From: an uncultured Porphyromonadaceae bacterium
Lineage (GTDB): Bacteria > Bacteroidota > Bacteroidia > Bacteroidales > Muribaculaceae
Length of the DNA: 64,000 nucleotides
Assembly (NCBI GenBank): GCA_947178215.1
Contig: CAMWXJ010000010.1
Coordinates: forward strand, 1-64,000
Direction of reading: 5' to 3'
Made by a program: the position numbers and the translations under genes. This document shows, in pieces, positions 52,725-60,616 of the stretch; position 1 is the first letter of the stretch, and the number at the start of each line of letters is the position of its first letter. The notes below the pieces were generated by a model. The model made no database searches, was not told the DNA's origin, and saw only the letters and a list, made by a program, of their open reading frames with translations.

Positions 52725-54380
52725 ATGAAGATTAACTTGAAGCCGATGATGCTGGCGCTCGCCGCCACTATGGCTGTGGCCGCTCCTATGGCGGCACAAT
52801 CCTTGTCACCGTCGACCAAGACCCATTGGGAAAAAGGAACTCTGGTAGTAGAGACTCCGGAGCGCCCTGCCGGTCAGCAACATGTGCTCGGCCTCACAGT
52901 GCCCAAAATGGAAAAGGTACGCGTAGCGTTTGTGGGTCTCGGTATGCGTGGTCCCGGCGCCGTCAACCGCTTCGCCCATATACCCGGCGTTGAAGTCGTG
53001 GCTCTTTGCGACTACGAGCCGGAGCGTGCCGAAAACGCACAGAAATATCTCCGCAAGGCCGGTCTTGCCCCCGCCGATGTATACTCGGGCGAGAATGGCT
53101 ATGAAGAGATTTGCAAGCGCCCCGACGTGGACCTCGTGTATGTGGCCACCGACTGGGACCACCACTTCCCCGTGGCAAAGTGCGCTCTCGAAAATGGCAA
53201 GAACACCGCCATCGAGGTGCCCTCGGCTATGAACCTCGAACAGTGCTGGGAGCTTATCGACCTCAGCGAGAAGAACCGCAAGCACTGCATGATTCTCGAA
53301 AACTGCTGCTATGACTACTACGAGCTCAACGCTCTCGCCATGGCTCAGGCCGGTGTGTTCGGCGAAGTGCTCCGTGCCGAAGGCGCCTATATCCACAACC
53401 TCGACGACTTCTGGGACTACTATTGGAAAAATCCCGCTGACGACCCCGACGGTCTCGGCTGGCGCATGAAGTACAATATGGAGAACCGCGGCGACCTTTA
53501 CGCTACCCACGGCCTCGGCCCGGTGGCACAGTGCCTTGACATCCACCGCGGCGACCGCTTCAAAACTCTCGTTGCCATGGACACCAAGTCGGTACACGGC
53601 AAGGAATATGTCGAGAAAAAGACCGGCAAGCCCTGCAACGACTACCGCAACGGCGACCACACCACCACTCTCATGCGCACCGAAAACGGCAAGGTGGTGG
53701 AGATTCAGCACAACGTGATGAACCCCCAGCCCTACAACCGTCTGTTCAAGCTTACCGGTACCAAGGGCTATGCTACAAAATATCCCACCGAAGAGATTTC
53801 TCTCGACAAGAGCCAGCTTGAAGCAAGCGGCGTGCAGCCCGAAGTCGACAATCTGTCGAGCCACGGCTTCCTCCCCAAGGCCGAGTACGAGGCTCTCGTG
53901 AAGAAATATTATCACCCGATTCTCACCAAGTACGGCGAGCTCGGCCGCGAAATGGGCCACGGCGGCATGGACTACATCATGGACGCCCGTATGGTGTACT
54001 GCCTCCAGAACGGTCTGCCCCTCGACATGGACGTGTATGACCTCGCTGAATGGTGCTCGCTCGGCGAGCTCGGTGCCCTCTCCATGGACAACAACTGCGC
54101 TGCCGTGACTTTCCCCGACTTCACCCGCGGTCACTGGAACGACACTAAGGGCTACAAGCATGCCTACGCCGCTCCCGCCGACGAGGAGGCCGCCGACGCT
54201 GCCGCACGCGCCTACACCGCCGCTCAGAAGACAGCCGTAGCCGACTGCAAGCTCTGGGACCTCTACGATGCCGTGCAGAAGGCTGAGACTCCTTCCGCAA
54301 AGGCTAAGGCCGAAAAGAACTACCGCAAGGCCGTAGCCAAGGCCGACAAGCAGATTGACAAGATTCTCGCCGGCAAGTAA
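52725..54380 (+). CDS. exported Gfo/Idh/MocA protein of the GH109 type
   Basis: A 551-residue secreted, NAD-dependent glycosidase-like protein. The signal peptide is residues 1-24 (MLALAATMAVAAPMAAQS). The NAD-binding turn VAFVGLGMRGPGAVNRF lies at about 67-83, then VALCDYEPERA, EVPSAMNLEQCWELIDLSEKNRKHCMILENCCYDYYE, and later THGLGPVAQCLDIHRGDRF, all characteristic of GH109 alpha-N-acetylgalactosaminidases (the Elizabethkingia enzyme is the best known). It should cleave terminal alpha-GalNAc, as in mucin O-glycans. A Lys/Ala-rich helical tail (about 485-551) is extra. Codons are strongly biased, as in highly expressed genes. A terminator follows at 54416. Confidence 0.88.
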   Translation: MKINLKPMMLALAATMAVAAPMAAQSLSPSTKTHWEKGTLVVETPERPAGQQHVLGLTVPKMEKVRVAFVGLGMRGPGAVNRFAHIPGVEVVALCDYEPERAENAQKYLRKAGLAPADVYSGENGYEEICKRPDVDLVYVATDWDHHFPVAKCALENGKNTAIEVPSAMNLEQCWELIDLSEKNRKHCMILENCCYDYYELNALAMAQAGVFGEVLRAEGAYIHNLDDFWDYYWKNPADDPDGLGWRMKYNMENRGDLYATHGLGPVAQCLDIHRGDRFKTLVAMDTKSVHGKEYVEKKTGKPCNDYRNGDHTTTLMRTENGKVVEIQHNVMNPQPYNRLFKLTGTKGYATKYPTEEISLDKSQLEASGVQPEVDNLSSHGFLPKAEYEALVKKYYHPILTKYGELGREMGHGGMDYIMDARMVYCLQNGLPLDMDVYDLAEWCSLGELGALSMDNNCAAVTFPDFTRGHWNDTKGYKHAYAAPADEEAADAAARAYTAAQKTAVADCKLWDLYDAVQKAETPSAKAKAEKNYRKAVAKADKQIDKILAGK

Positions 54381-54415
54381 TCGCCCGCCGGCCTAATCGG
54401 TCAACAAATAAAAGC

Positions 54416-54469
54416 AGACACTGCACTCAGCGAGGTAACGCCCTCGGGAGTGCAGTGTCTCTGTTTTTT
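54416..54469 (+). terminator. intrinsic terminator, probably bidirectional
   Basis: A 13-bp perfect stem (54416-54428 with 54448-54460) has an inner small stem CGAGG/CCTCG and is followed by T6 at 54464-54469. On the minus strand it is followed by TGCTTTTATTTG, so it can also end dnaG, which stops at 54494. Confidence 0.9.
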
Positions 54470-54493
54470 GCTGTGATGGTGATGAGGCGGAGA

Positions 54494-56689
54494 TCAGCGG
54501 CGTGCGGATAGCGTGCGTTCGCCGAGATATACGGCGAGGGTCTTGCGCACTTCGCTCAGCTGCTGCATCTGCTGCATAAGTTCCATTTGCGCCGAGGGTG
54601 TGGCGGCGGGATCGGCAAGGCGGCGTGCCATGTCGCGCAGCTGGAGTTCGAGCAGGGTGTATTTGAGCTCGTAGACAGCGCGGGGCACAAGCGTTTTCAG
54701 TCGTTCACGCTCCGTCTCCACGTGGGCGTATTTGGTGTGAATCTTGCTCAGCTGGTGCCGGTCGGCGGCGAGGTCGTTGGCGAGTGTGCGCACGGAGTCG
54801 TCGGGGCTCGATGTGAGGATATGCTCGGCATACTGTGAGTCAAACCGGTCGAGGGCGTCCATGCGTTCGGCCTCCACGCGCTCCGACAATTCCTTTTCGG
54901 CGCGTTCGATCGCGGCTATCCCCTCGGCCGAGTGTCGGGTCATGATCTCCTCGCGTCCGGCCGCGAGCGACGCTGCTGCTCGGGCTTCGGCCTCGACCTC
55001 GGCGTTTAGGCGTGCCTCGCGGTGGTCGGCCACAAGGTCGAGGGCCGCAGTGAATAGATTGCGGATGTCGCTGTTTGCGAGGGTGATGTTGTCGCTTTCG
55101 AGTTCGAGGTTGATGTACTCCACTACGCTCTTCATCTCGATGTTGCACTGCTCGTCAATCTCTACGGCAATACACGGCACCATGGCGTAACGCACCACAT
55201 ATCGCGCCAGTTCAAGCTCCACGGCTCGGAGCTCGGCAGCGTGTGGCGAGGGCGGCTCCGGGTCGGCGACCGACGCAGCCCCGGGAGCCACTGTCTGTGT
55301 GGCCGGGTCCTGCTGCGTGGGTGTGAGTGTGGCGCGGGCACGCTCACGCGCTTCCGCCTCGGCGTCGCTGCCCGCCTTCTCGGCGCGGAATTTGGCTACT
55401 TGGAGCGAAAGCACCTTTTCATCAAAAGCGAGACTGCGGGCGCAGTCGGTGATGTAGCTTGTGCGCAGTATCTCGTCGGGGATTACGGAAATGCTGCGGG
55501 CGATGTCGCTTATCACCCTGCTGCGGGCTATCGGGTCGTCGCCGGCATCGGCGAGCAGGATGCGTGTCTTGAAGCGGATGAAGTCGGTTTCGTTGTCGGC
55601 GATATATTGCTCCACCTCGGCCGAGGTGTGGCTCTGGGCGTAAGAATCGGGGTCTTCGCCCGGCGGCAGAAGCAGTATCTTTATCTTCATCCCCTCGGAG
55701 AGGAGCATATCGACCGAGCGGAGCGCCGCCTTGATTCCCGCGGCGTCGGCGTCGTAGATTACCGTCACATTTTCGGTGAAGCGGTGGATAAGACGTATCT
55801 GGCCGTAGGTGAGCGACGTGCCCGATGAGGCTACCACATTGTCGACGCCGCTCTGGTGCATCGAGATGACATCCATGTAGCCCTCGACGAGAATGCACTT
55901 GTCGCGGGCCACGATGCCTTTCTTGGCCTGATACAGGCCGTAGAGCTCGCGGCTCTTGGAGTATGCCTTGTTCTCGGGCGAGTTGACGTATTTGGCTATT
56001 TTTTTGTCGGTGCGCAGGGTGCGTCCGCCGAAAGCTACCGGCTTGCCCGATATGGTGAACACCGGATATATTACGCGCCCGCGAAAGCGGTCGCGCAGAC
56101 CCGTGGCACCTTCCGGCTGATAGGCTATGCCCGAGGCCGTGATTTGCTCAACGCTGAATCCCGCTTTGAGCGCTTCCTGCGACATTAGGTCGCGCGAGTC
56201 GAGGGCGTAGCCGAGACGGAAGCGGGCTATCATCTCGTCGTTGATGCCGCGCTCGCGGAAATAGGCGAGACCCACGTTGCGCCCTTCGTCGGTTGTCGAC
56301 ATCCATTCGGTGAACTTGCCGAGGGCCCATTCGTTGGCTGCAAACACACCCTCGCGTTCGTCGGCGGCACGGCGTTCCTCGTCGGTCAGCTCCTCTTCCT
56401 TTATCTCGATGTTGTATTTGCGGGCGAGATAGCGCAGGGCCTCATTGTAGGTCATCTGCTCATGGAGCATGATGAAGTTTACGGGGCTGCCTCCCTGTCC
56501 GCACGAGAAGCATTTGCAGATGTTGCGCGTCTTGGAAACGGAAAACGACGGGGTGCGCTCGTTGTGGAACGGGCACAGGCCGATATATCCCGAACCCCTA
56601 CGTTTGAGCTTGACGAAGTCGCTCACCACGTCGACAATGTCGGCGGTGTCGAGGATACGCTGTACGGTTGCCCTGTCGATACGTTTCAT
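54494..56689 (-). CDS. dnaG: DNA primase
   Basis: A 731-residue primase that makes RNA primers at the replication fork. The CHC2 zinc finger is C39, H42, C60, C63 (in CPFHNERTPSFS...CKCFSC). The RNA polymerase domain has the Toprim motifs LVEGYMDVISMHQSG and VIYDADAAGIKAAL. The last 280 residues (about 450-731) are Ala/Glu/Arg-rich, partly coiled coil, longer than the helicase-binding domain of many primases. I start at 56689 (MKRIDRATV), the family N-terminus; an alternative start 21 bases upstream would lie in the promoter. Confidence 0.95.
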   Translation of the reverse strand: MKRIDRATVQRILDTADIVDVVSDFVKLKRRGSGYIGLCPFHNERTPSFSVSKTRNICKCFSCGQGGSPVNFIMLHEQMTYNEALRYLARKYNIEIKEEELTDEERRAADEREGVFAANEWALGKFTEWMSTTDEGRNVGLAYFRERGINDEMIARFRLGYALDSRDLMSQEALKAGFSVEQITASGIAYQPEGATGLRDRFRGRVIYPVFTISGKPVAFGGRTLRTDKKIAKYVNSPENKAYSKSRELYGLYQAKKGIVARDKCILVEGYMDVISMHQSGVDNVVASSGTSLTYGQIRLIHRFTENVTVIYDADAAGIKAALRSVDMLLSEGMKIKILLLPPGEDPDSYAQSHTSAEVEQYIADNETDFIRFKTRILLADAGDDPIARSRVISDIARSISVIPDEILRTSYITDCARSLAFDEKVLSLQVAKFRAEKAGSDAEAEARERARATLTPTQQDPATQTVAPGAASVADPEPPSPHAAELRAVELELARYVVRYAMVPCIAVEIDEQCNIEMKSVVEYINLELESDNITLANSDIRNLFTAALDLVADHREARLNAEVEAEARAAASLAAGREEIMTRHSAEGIAAIERAEKELSERVEAERMDALDRFDSQYAEHILTSSPDDSVRTLANDLAADRHQLSKIHTKYAHVETERERLKTLVPRAVYELKYTLLELQLRDMARRLADPAATPSAQMELMQQMQQLSEVRKTLAVYLGERTLSARR

Positions 56690-56697
56690 AATGATTG

Positions 56698-56728
56698 CAA
56701 AGTTACGCAATTTTTTTTATCGGCTCAG
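56698..56728 (-). promoter_or_regulatory. dnaG promoter, near-leaderless
   Basis: TAACTTTG at 56698-56705 (minus) with CTG 20 bp upstream at 56726-56728. Start near 56694, only about 5 nt before the dnaG ATG at 56689. Confidence 0.65.
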
Positions 56729-56755
56729 TCGCCTCCTTCATAGCTTCCGCGCGAT

Positions 56756-56775
56756 TATAAAAAAATAACAAAGAA
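56756..56775 (+). repeat. 20-bp direct repeat, left copy
   Basis: TATAAAAAAATAACAAAGAA is identical to 58209-58228. The two copies bound the AT-richer accessory stretch. The flanking bases differ on both sides. Confidence 0.75.
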
Positions 56776-57050
56776 AGAAATGTCTATGACACAAACGTGG
56801 TATTGAAAGAAATCCTGACCCCGAAAGAAATCAGCCGCCTTGCCACATTCATGTGTCAGCCCTTACATTCGCCAATGTCGATTATGAGAGTATGGTAATG
56901 AGGTTCAACCAGAAGAAAATCGCAGGGAGAAGCGCCCATGCCGCAGTTGTCACGCATCAACAAACTCGGCAAGGTGACTATCGATGCTGATTGAAGCTGA
57001 TATTCACCTGTGACATTTCTGACACTTTGGCTCTTTTGCTTGTGATCGAG
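56776..57050. other. no intact gene; possible decayed coding remnant
   Basis: No open frame of useful length. On the plus strand LKEILTPKEISRLATFM can be read near 56797-56850, and DYESMVMRFNQKKIAG in another frame near 56880-56925, separated by a frame change. This may be the residue of a lost gene, but the match to any family is not clear. Confidence 0.3.
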
Positions 57051-57081
57051 TTGTATAGGCGGTCAGAAATGATTATTTTTG
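57051..57081 (+). promoter_or_regulatory. promoter of a short intergenic RNA
   Basis: TTG at 57051-57053 and TATTTTTG at 57074-57081, exactly 20 bp apart. Start near 57086. No gene start follows directly; a terminator does. Confidence 0.7.
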
Positions 57082-57085
57082 CAAT

Positions 57086-57245
57086 AAGATTCAACGTCAG
57101 AACTTTTCGTGCAAGCGAGCACAGAGCGGAGTTTGCTCCAGCTATGCCGAACGCAGCCGAGAATGGGAAAGCCAATGTTTTAGTTTCATTTTGACGTGGA
57201 TTTAGTGGTTGGACATCGGGAGGGAACCCCGCTGTCCTTTTTCTC
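57086..57245 (+). ncRNA. candidate small RNA, about 160 nt
   Basis: The interval starts just after a good promoter (57051-57081) and ends in a Rho-independent terminator: GGACA(T)CGGG at 57211-57220 pairs with CCCG(C)TGTCC at 57228-57237 (one mismatch), followed by T5CT. Inside is a possible hairpin GAGC...GCTC around 57117-57140. The only frames are short (67 codons on plus, 89 on minus) and look like artefacts. The layout fits a free small RNA or an attenuated leader. Confidence 0.55.
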
Positions 57246-57283
57246 ACTGTTGCCCAATCCGATGAAAATGATTATCTATGCAT

Positions 57284-57335
57284 ATAAAAACTAAACCCGA
57301 TAGCTTGACGAGTCAGGGGCTACCGGGAATCAACA
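57284..57335 (-). ncRNA. candidate tiny RNA, about 50 nt
   Basis: A minus-strand promoter (57339-57369) is followed at once by a hairpin: CCCGGTAGC (57327-57319) pairs with GCTATCGGG (57304-57296) with one G-U pair and an inner TGAC/GTCA stem, then TTTAGTTTTTAT. The transcript would be little more than a terminated hairpin. It may be a true tiny RNA or an attenuator. Confidence 0.5.
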
Positions 57336-57338
57336 CTG

Positions 57339-57369
57339 CAAAAGTAGTGCTTTCTTTTGATTAAAACAA
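57339..57369 (-). promoter_or_regulatory. promoter of the tiny minus-strand RNA
   Basis: TTG at 57367-57369 and TACTTTTG at 57339-57346 on the minus strand, 20 bp apart. It faces the promoter at 57051-57081, so the two short units converge. Confidence 0.7.
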
Positions 57370-57398
57370 TTTTTGGCTCATAAAAGATTGTAAAACAA

Positions 57399-58105
57399 AT
57401 GAAATTCGCCGATTTTCAACATATACTTTCTCCGGAAAGGCTCAACAGATACGTTGTAGCCTGTGGCAATGATACCAGAAAAGCCATGTCGCTGTATCGG
57501 TTGAATCTCAATCTGTCGCAAGAGGTGTTCACATTGCTCAGTTGTTTCGAGGTATCTTTGAGAAATGCCATTGACCGAGAATTAACTGCACGGTATGGGG
57601 TGGATTGGCTCCGTGATTCGGTTGCCAATGGTGGCATTTTTGATATTGCCAGCTGTCGTGACAGCGCACGGATTATTAGCAAGGCATACAACAGACTAAA
57701 TCGCAACGGCGAATACACCCATTATAAACTTCTCGCTGAAATGGAGTTTGGCGTTTGGAAGTATATGTTTGCCAACCCACAGTACAGAGCCACCGGACAA
57801 ATCCTTCTGCGAATATTTCCAAACAAGCCTCGTTCATCAGCCGAGATACAATATAACAATACCTATATGATAACAATACCTATATGTTCAATGAGCTTGA
57901 CGGCATCAATATTCTTCGCAACCGTATAGCCCACCACGAGCCTATATGCTTTGCTCGCCGTCAGCCTCAAATCGGTACTGTATATATTCTCAATGCCTAT
58001 CAAAATTTACACAAACTATTTATGTTGATGGGTATTGACAGCCATTCTCTGTTATATGGACTTGATCACGTTCAGCAAGTGTGCAACCGCATTAACACTA
58101 TATAA
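57399..58105 (+). pseudogene. Abi-like HEPN abortive-infection gene, broken by a 17-bp duplication
   Basis: An Abi_2/AbiD-F-like gene in two frames. The first part (57399-57929) encodes MKFADFQHILSPERLNRYV...LLSCFEVSLRNAIDREL and then goes out of frame after EIQYNNTYM; the second (57884-58105) continues MFNELDGINILRNRIAHHEPICF. The break is an exact 17-bp tandem repeat at 57853-57886. Removing one copy restores a single frame of 229 residues with a smooth join NNTYM-FNELDG. The HEPN ribonuclease motif R-x4-H (RNRIAH, 57917-57934) is downstream of the break, so the present product would lack its active site. Codon use is AT-richer than the neighbours, as expected for a transferred defence gene. 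Confidence 0.85.
57853..57886 (+). repeat. 17-bp tandem duplication causing frameshift
   Basis: Two exact adjacent copies of ATAACAATACCTATATG (57853-57869 and 57870-57886). Seventeen is not a multiple of three, so the second copy shifts the Abi-like frame. Confidence 0.97.
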
Positions 58106-58208
58106 TTTGCGGATCAATCAAATGATTTCTTTATTAATTCGTAAGAAGAGTTTATGAACAGGTAAACAGGTTGACCGGATTGGATGGTTTCTCAATAACA
58201 CATATGTG

Positions 58209-58228
58209 TATAAAAAAATAACAAAGAA
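58209..58228 (+). repeat. 20-bp direct repeat, right copy
   Basis: Identical to 56756-56775. Here the repeat also forms the 3' arm of the terminator hairpin of the minus-strand RNA at 58211-58401. Confidence 0.75.
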
Positions 58229-58401
58229 GACCCTCACGGGCATTCTTTGTTACTTACACATAGTACTTAACGTCAGTAGATTGTTATCAAAAAGTCTAAT
58301 CTTATTACACTATTCTGTCATGCCGTTATCGAAAATTCCGGTAGATTAGCCGCAGCCGCCCGACCGGCGGGAGGTCTGCGTCGTTTCCGATGAGATTTCT
58401 T
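58211..58401 (-). ncRNA. candidate small RNA, about 190 nt, with terminator
   Basis: On the minus strand a promoter (58405-58436) is followed by about 190 nt that end in a terminator: TAACAAAGAA (58219-58228) pairs with TTCTTTGTTA (58243-58252), then T7. The 5' half contains a GC-rich hairpin (CCGCC/GGCGG, within 58345-58375). No open frame of useful length is present. The size, own promoter, own terminator and lack of coding content fit an independent structured RNA; a 6S-like RNA is one idea that I cannot test here. Confidence 0.55.
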
Positions 58402-58404
58402 GTA

Positions 58405-58436
58405 CAAAGTTACGAAAATTATATTGAATCATGCAA
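58405..58436 (-). promoter_or_regulatory. promoter of the 190-nt RNA
   Basis: TTG at 58434-58436 and TAACTTTG at 58405-58412 on the minus strand, 21 bp apart; start near 58401. Confidence 0.7.
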
Positions 58437-58788
58437 GAGGCCTCAAAACGGTCTTTTGGGACTCTGCAAGAAAAACGCAATCAAAAGTCGGTGTATATTG
58501 CCGTTTGGATTGTAATTTACTTACATTATGTCATCGTTAAGGCTTTTTGAGCGAAATATAGTCAAGATGACTAAAAAATGTTAAAAGGGATTTTGCGACG
58601 ATTTTGTCAAAAAATACCGTGACGAGTACGCAGAAGCATTGGTCGATGAAAGCGACGAGCGAGCCGCTGACAGTGTTGGCAAAGATTGCTTTGGGGGTGA
58701 GGGTGCGGTAGCTGAAGCGATTCGCGGGCTCCTTCTGTTGCCATTGAAGATATGTTCCGGTACTGGATGAGTAGTGTTGTCGGGGCGA
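58437..58788 (-). other. no intact gene; possible truncated membrane-protein remnant
   Basis: On the minus strand a frame without an acceptable start reads FSYRTLTPKAIFANTV and continues into the hydrophobic run AFIDQCFCVLVTVFF (about 58740-58560), ending near 58545. It looks like the tail of a lost membrane protein, but I cannot name a family. Another frame gives a Pro/His-rich 72-residue reading that I reject. Confidence 0.3.
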
Positions 58789-59844
58789 TTATTTGCGTTT
58801 GAGCGAGAGGAGGTTCATGTCCCACTTCACGCCGAAGTCCACGATGCAGCTCTTGTTCTGCATCACGTTATTGGCGTTGGCGTTCTTGCCCCATGAGTAA
58901 TATGCATTGGCGTGAAAGCGGAGCGTGCCGAGATTTTTTGCGAATGGGTAGAACTCCCCGCCTCCGCCAATCATTTTGAGCTCGGTGCCCGGGAGTACGA
59001 GCAGGTCGGCGCCGGAGTCGGTGCGGTTGACGTCATAGGTCATCTTGCCGTGTATGCGCCAGCGACCCGTGGGACGGAACGACAACTCGCCCATTACGGA
59101 GCAGTCCTTGAAGAGATATGTCTGGTGGGATGAGGCGCGGTTCATGAAATCGAGTTCAAGCGACCAGCGGTCTACGGAAAGTTTGTTGCCGAGGACGAGG
59201 TAGCTGATGTAGCGGCCTGAGCTGTATTCGAGGAGGTTGGCCGACCATATAGGTTGGAAGATGCCGTGGGTTCCGGTCCAGTAGAGGTTGTAGGCGTAGA
59301 GGTTGCGGTTGTCGGTGTTGTAGAACGGGCTCTCGCAGAACTGGAACATAAGCTTGTTGTTGCCGCTGAGATTGTAGGCTGCGGAGACGCCTATCTGGTA
59401 GCATGACACGTTGTTCCAGAACACAGAGCAGCCGTAGAGGTCGATGGAGGAGTGGTCGTACTCCCATCCGCCGATAGCCACAGCCTGTTTACCGCCCGAT
59501 ATGGTCCAGTTGCCGGTGTTCCACGCGAGATACACCCGGTCGGTGGCGTCGAAGAAGTTGGCGTCCTTGGTGTTGCGGTTGAAGCGGTGTCGCCAGCAGT
59601 ATGAGAGATTGTTGGTGATGTTGCCTTCGAGTCGCAGGTTGATGGCTTTGCCCTCGAAGCCGGAGTTGGAGCTTACTGTGTTGCCGTCGCGCCAGTCGCG
59701 TTGATAGTCGAGTCGGGCCTCGACGCGGAGTGTGGTGATGCTCTGTGAGTCGGCAGTCTTCGTTTCGACCTCTGCGCTGTGGAGCTTTGCCGGCATTGCG
59801 ATGACTCCCGCAGCGAGGAGCGATGTGACGAGATTGGTATTCAT
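58789..59844 (-). CDS. outer-membrane porin-like beta-barrel protein
   Basis: A 351-residue exported protein. The signal peptide ends near AMPAKLHSAE. The rest is a regular series of amphipathic strands with Tyr/Trp girdles: ITTLRVEARLDYQRDW, INLRLEGNITNNLSYCWRHRFNRN, DRVYLAWNTGNWTISGGKQAVAIGGWEYD, to a C-terminal strand VDFGVKWDMNLLSLKRK. This resembles phosphate-selective porin O/P-type proteins of Bacteroidetes. The substrate is unknown. It lies 46 nt after comF. Confidence 0.78.
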   Translation of the reverse strand: MNTNLVTSLLAAGVIAMPAKLHSAEVETKTADSQSITTLRVEARLDYQRDWRDGNTVSSNSGFEGKAINLRLEGNITNNLSYCWRHRFNRNTKDANFFDATDRVYLAWNTGNWTISGGKQAVAIGGWEYDHSSIDLYGCSVFWNNVSCYQIGVSAAYNLSGNNKLMFQFCESPFYNTDNRNLYAYNLYWTGTHGIFQPIWSANLLEYSSGRYISYLVLGNKLSVDRWSLELDFMNRASSHQTYLFKDCSVMGELSFRPTGRWRIHGKMTYDVNRTDSGADLLVLPGTELKMIGGGGEFYPFAKNLGTLRFHANAYYSWGKNANANNVMQNKSCIVDFGVKWDMNLLSLKRK

Positions 59845-59890
59845 GGAAGGATAATGTATCGGTAAGTTTTATGCTGAAGTGATGGAATTG

Positions 59891-60616
59891 TCAGCTTAGC
59901 TGAGCCAGCCCTATTGCGAGGACGCTGAGTCTTGCCGGCGGCCGCCTCTCGGCGAGCACCCGGAGGCAGTCGCGCATCGTGGCTCCGGTGGTGATGATGT
60001 CGTCGACGAGCAGTATGTGTGACGGCGACGCTTTGGAGCGCCCACGGGCGAAAGTGTCGCTCACGTTGGCCGCGCGCTCGGCGCTCCCGCGCCGTGTCTG
60101 TGTCGAGTGTCGGTGCGGCAGACGCAACATGCGGGTGTCGACCGGAATACCTGTGGCGCGGCTTATGCCCCGGGCCAGATATTCGCTCTGGTTGTAGCCG
60201 CGGGTGAGACGCCGGGTCCAGTGAATCGGTACCGGTACTATCGTGTCGATACCGTCGAAGAACCCCGTAGGGAGCAGTTCGGCGGCATATATCTGTCCGA
60301 GCCGTTGGAGTATTGAGGGGCGGCTACGGTATTTGGCGGAGAGGATGAGTTGAGTGGGAGGGGTGTCGCGGTAGTAATGGAACATTGCTGCGGCGCGGTC
60401 GACCAGCACGTGATTGTCGCTCAGGCGACGGTGTATCTCATTGTTGTCGAATCGCAGATGCGAGCCGGTGCGCGGCAGCTGTGTGAGGCAGCTCAGGCAC
60501 AGATGCCGCTCGCCGTCGGTGAGCGGCCGGCCGCAGACCTCGCATATCTCCGGGAGTAGCACGGATAGGAGCGACGAGCCCGCGAGATTCAGTCGGTCGA
60601 GGATTGTTCGGGCCAT
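59891..60616 (-). CDS. comF: ComF-family phosphoribosyltransferase-like protein
   Basis: A 241-residue cytoplasmic protein. An N-terminal zinc ribbon has four cysteines (C25, C28, C40, C43). The C-terminal phosphoribosyltransferase domain has VPVPIHWTRRLTRGYNQSEYLA and the PRPP loop HILLVDDIITTGATM. In naturally competent bacteria ComF helps DNA uptake; here its role is unknown. It overlaps recX by 28 bases and is the last of the gltX-waaA-prmC-recX-comF run. Confidence 0.9.
   Translation of the reverse strand: MARTILDRLNLAGSSLLSVLLPEICEVCGRPLTDGERHLCLSCLTQLPRTGSHLRFDNNEIHRRLSDNHVLVDRAAAMFHYYRDTPPTQLILSAKYRSRPSILQRLGQIYAAELLPTGFFDGIDTIVPVPIHWTRRLTRGYNQSEYLARGISRATGIPVDTRMLRLPHRHSTQTRRGSAERAANVSDTFARGRSKASPSHILLVDDIITTGATMRDCLRVLAERRPPARLSVLAIGLAQLS

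Noticed and set aside
52806..54161. A 451-codon open frame on the minus strand opposite the GH109-like gene
   Set aside because: The plus-strand gene has complete family motifs, a signal peptide and strong codon bias; the antisense reading is a by-product of that bias and shows no domain.
56978..57247. An 89-codon minus-strand frame and a 67-codon plus-strand frame over the small RNA unit
   Set aside because: Both run across the promoter or terminator of the predicted RNA and show no conserved protein pattern that I recognise.
58607..58825. A 72-codon minus-strand frame at the end of the porin gene
   Set aside because: It overlaps the porin gene in another frame and is low-complexity Pro/His/Gln sequence.
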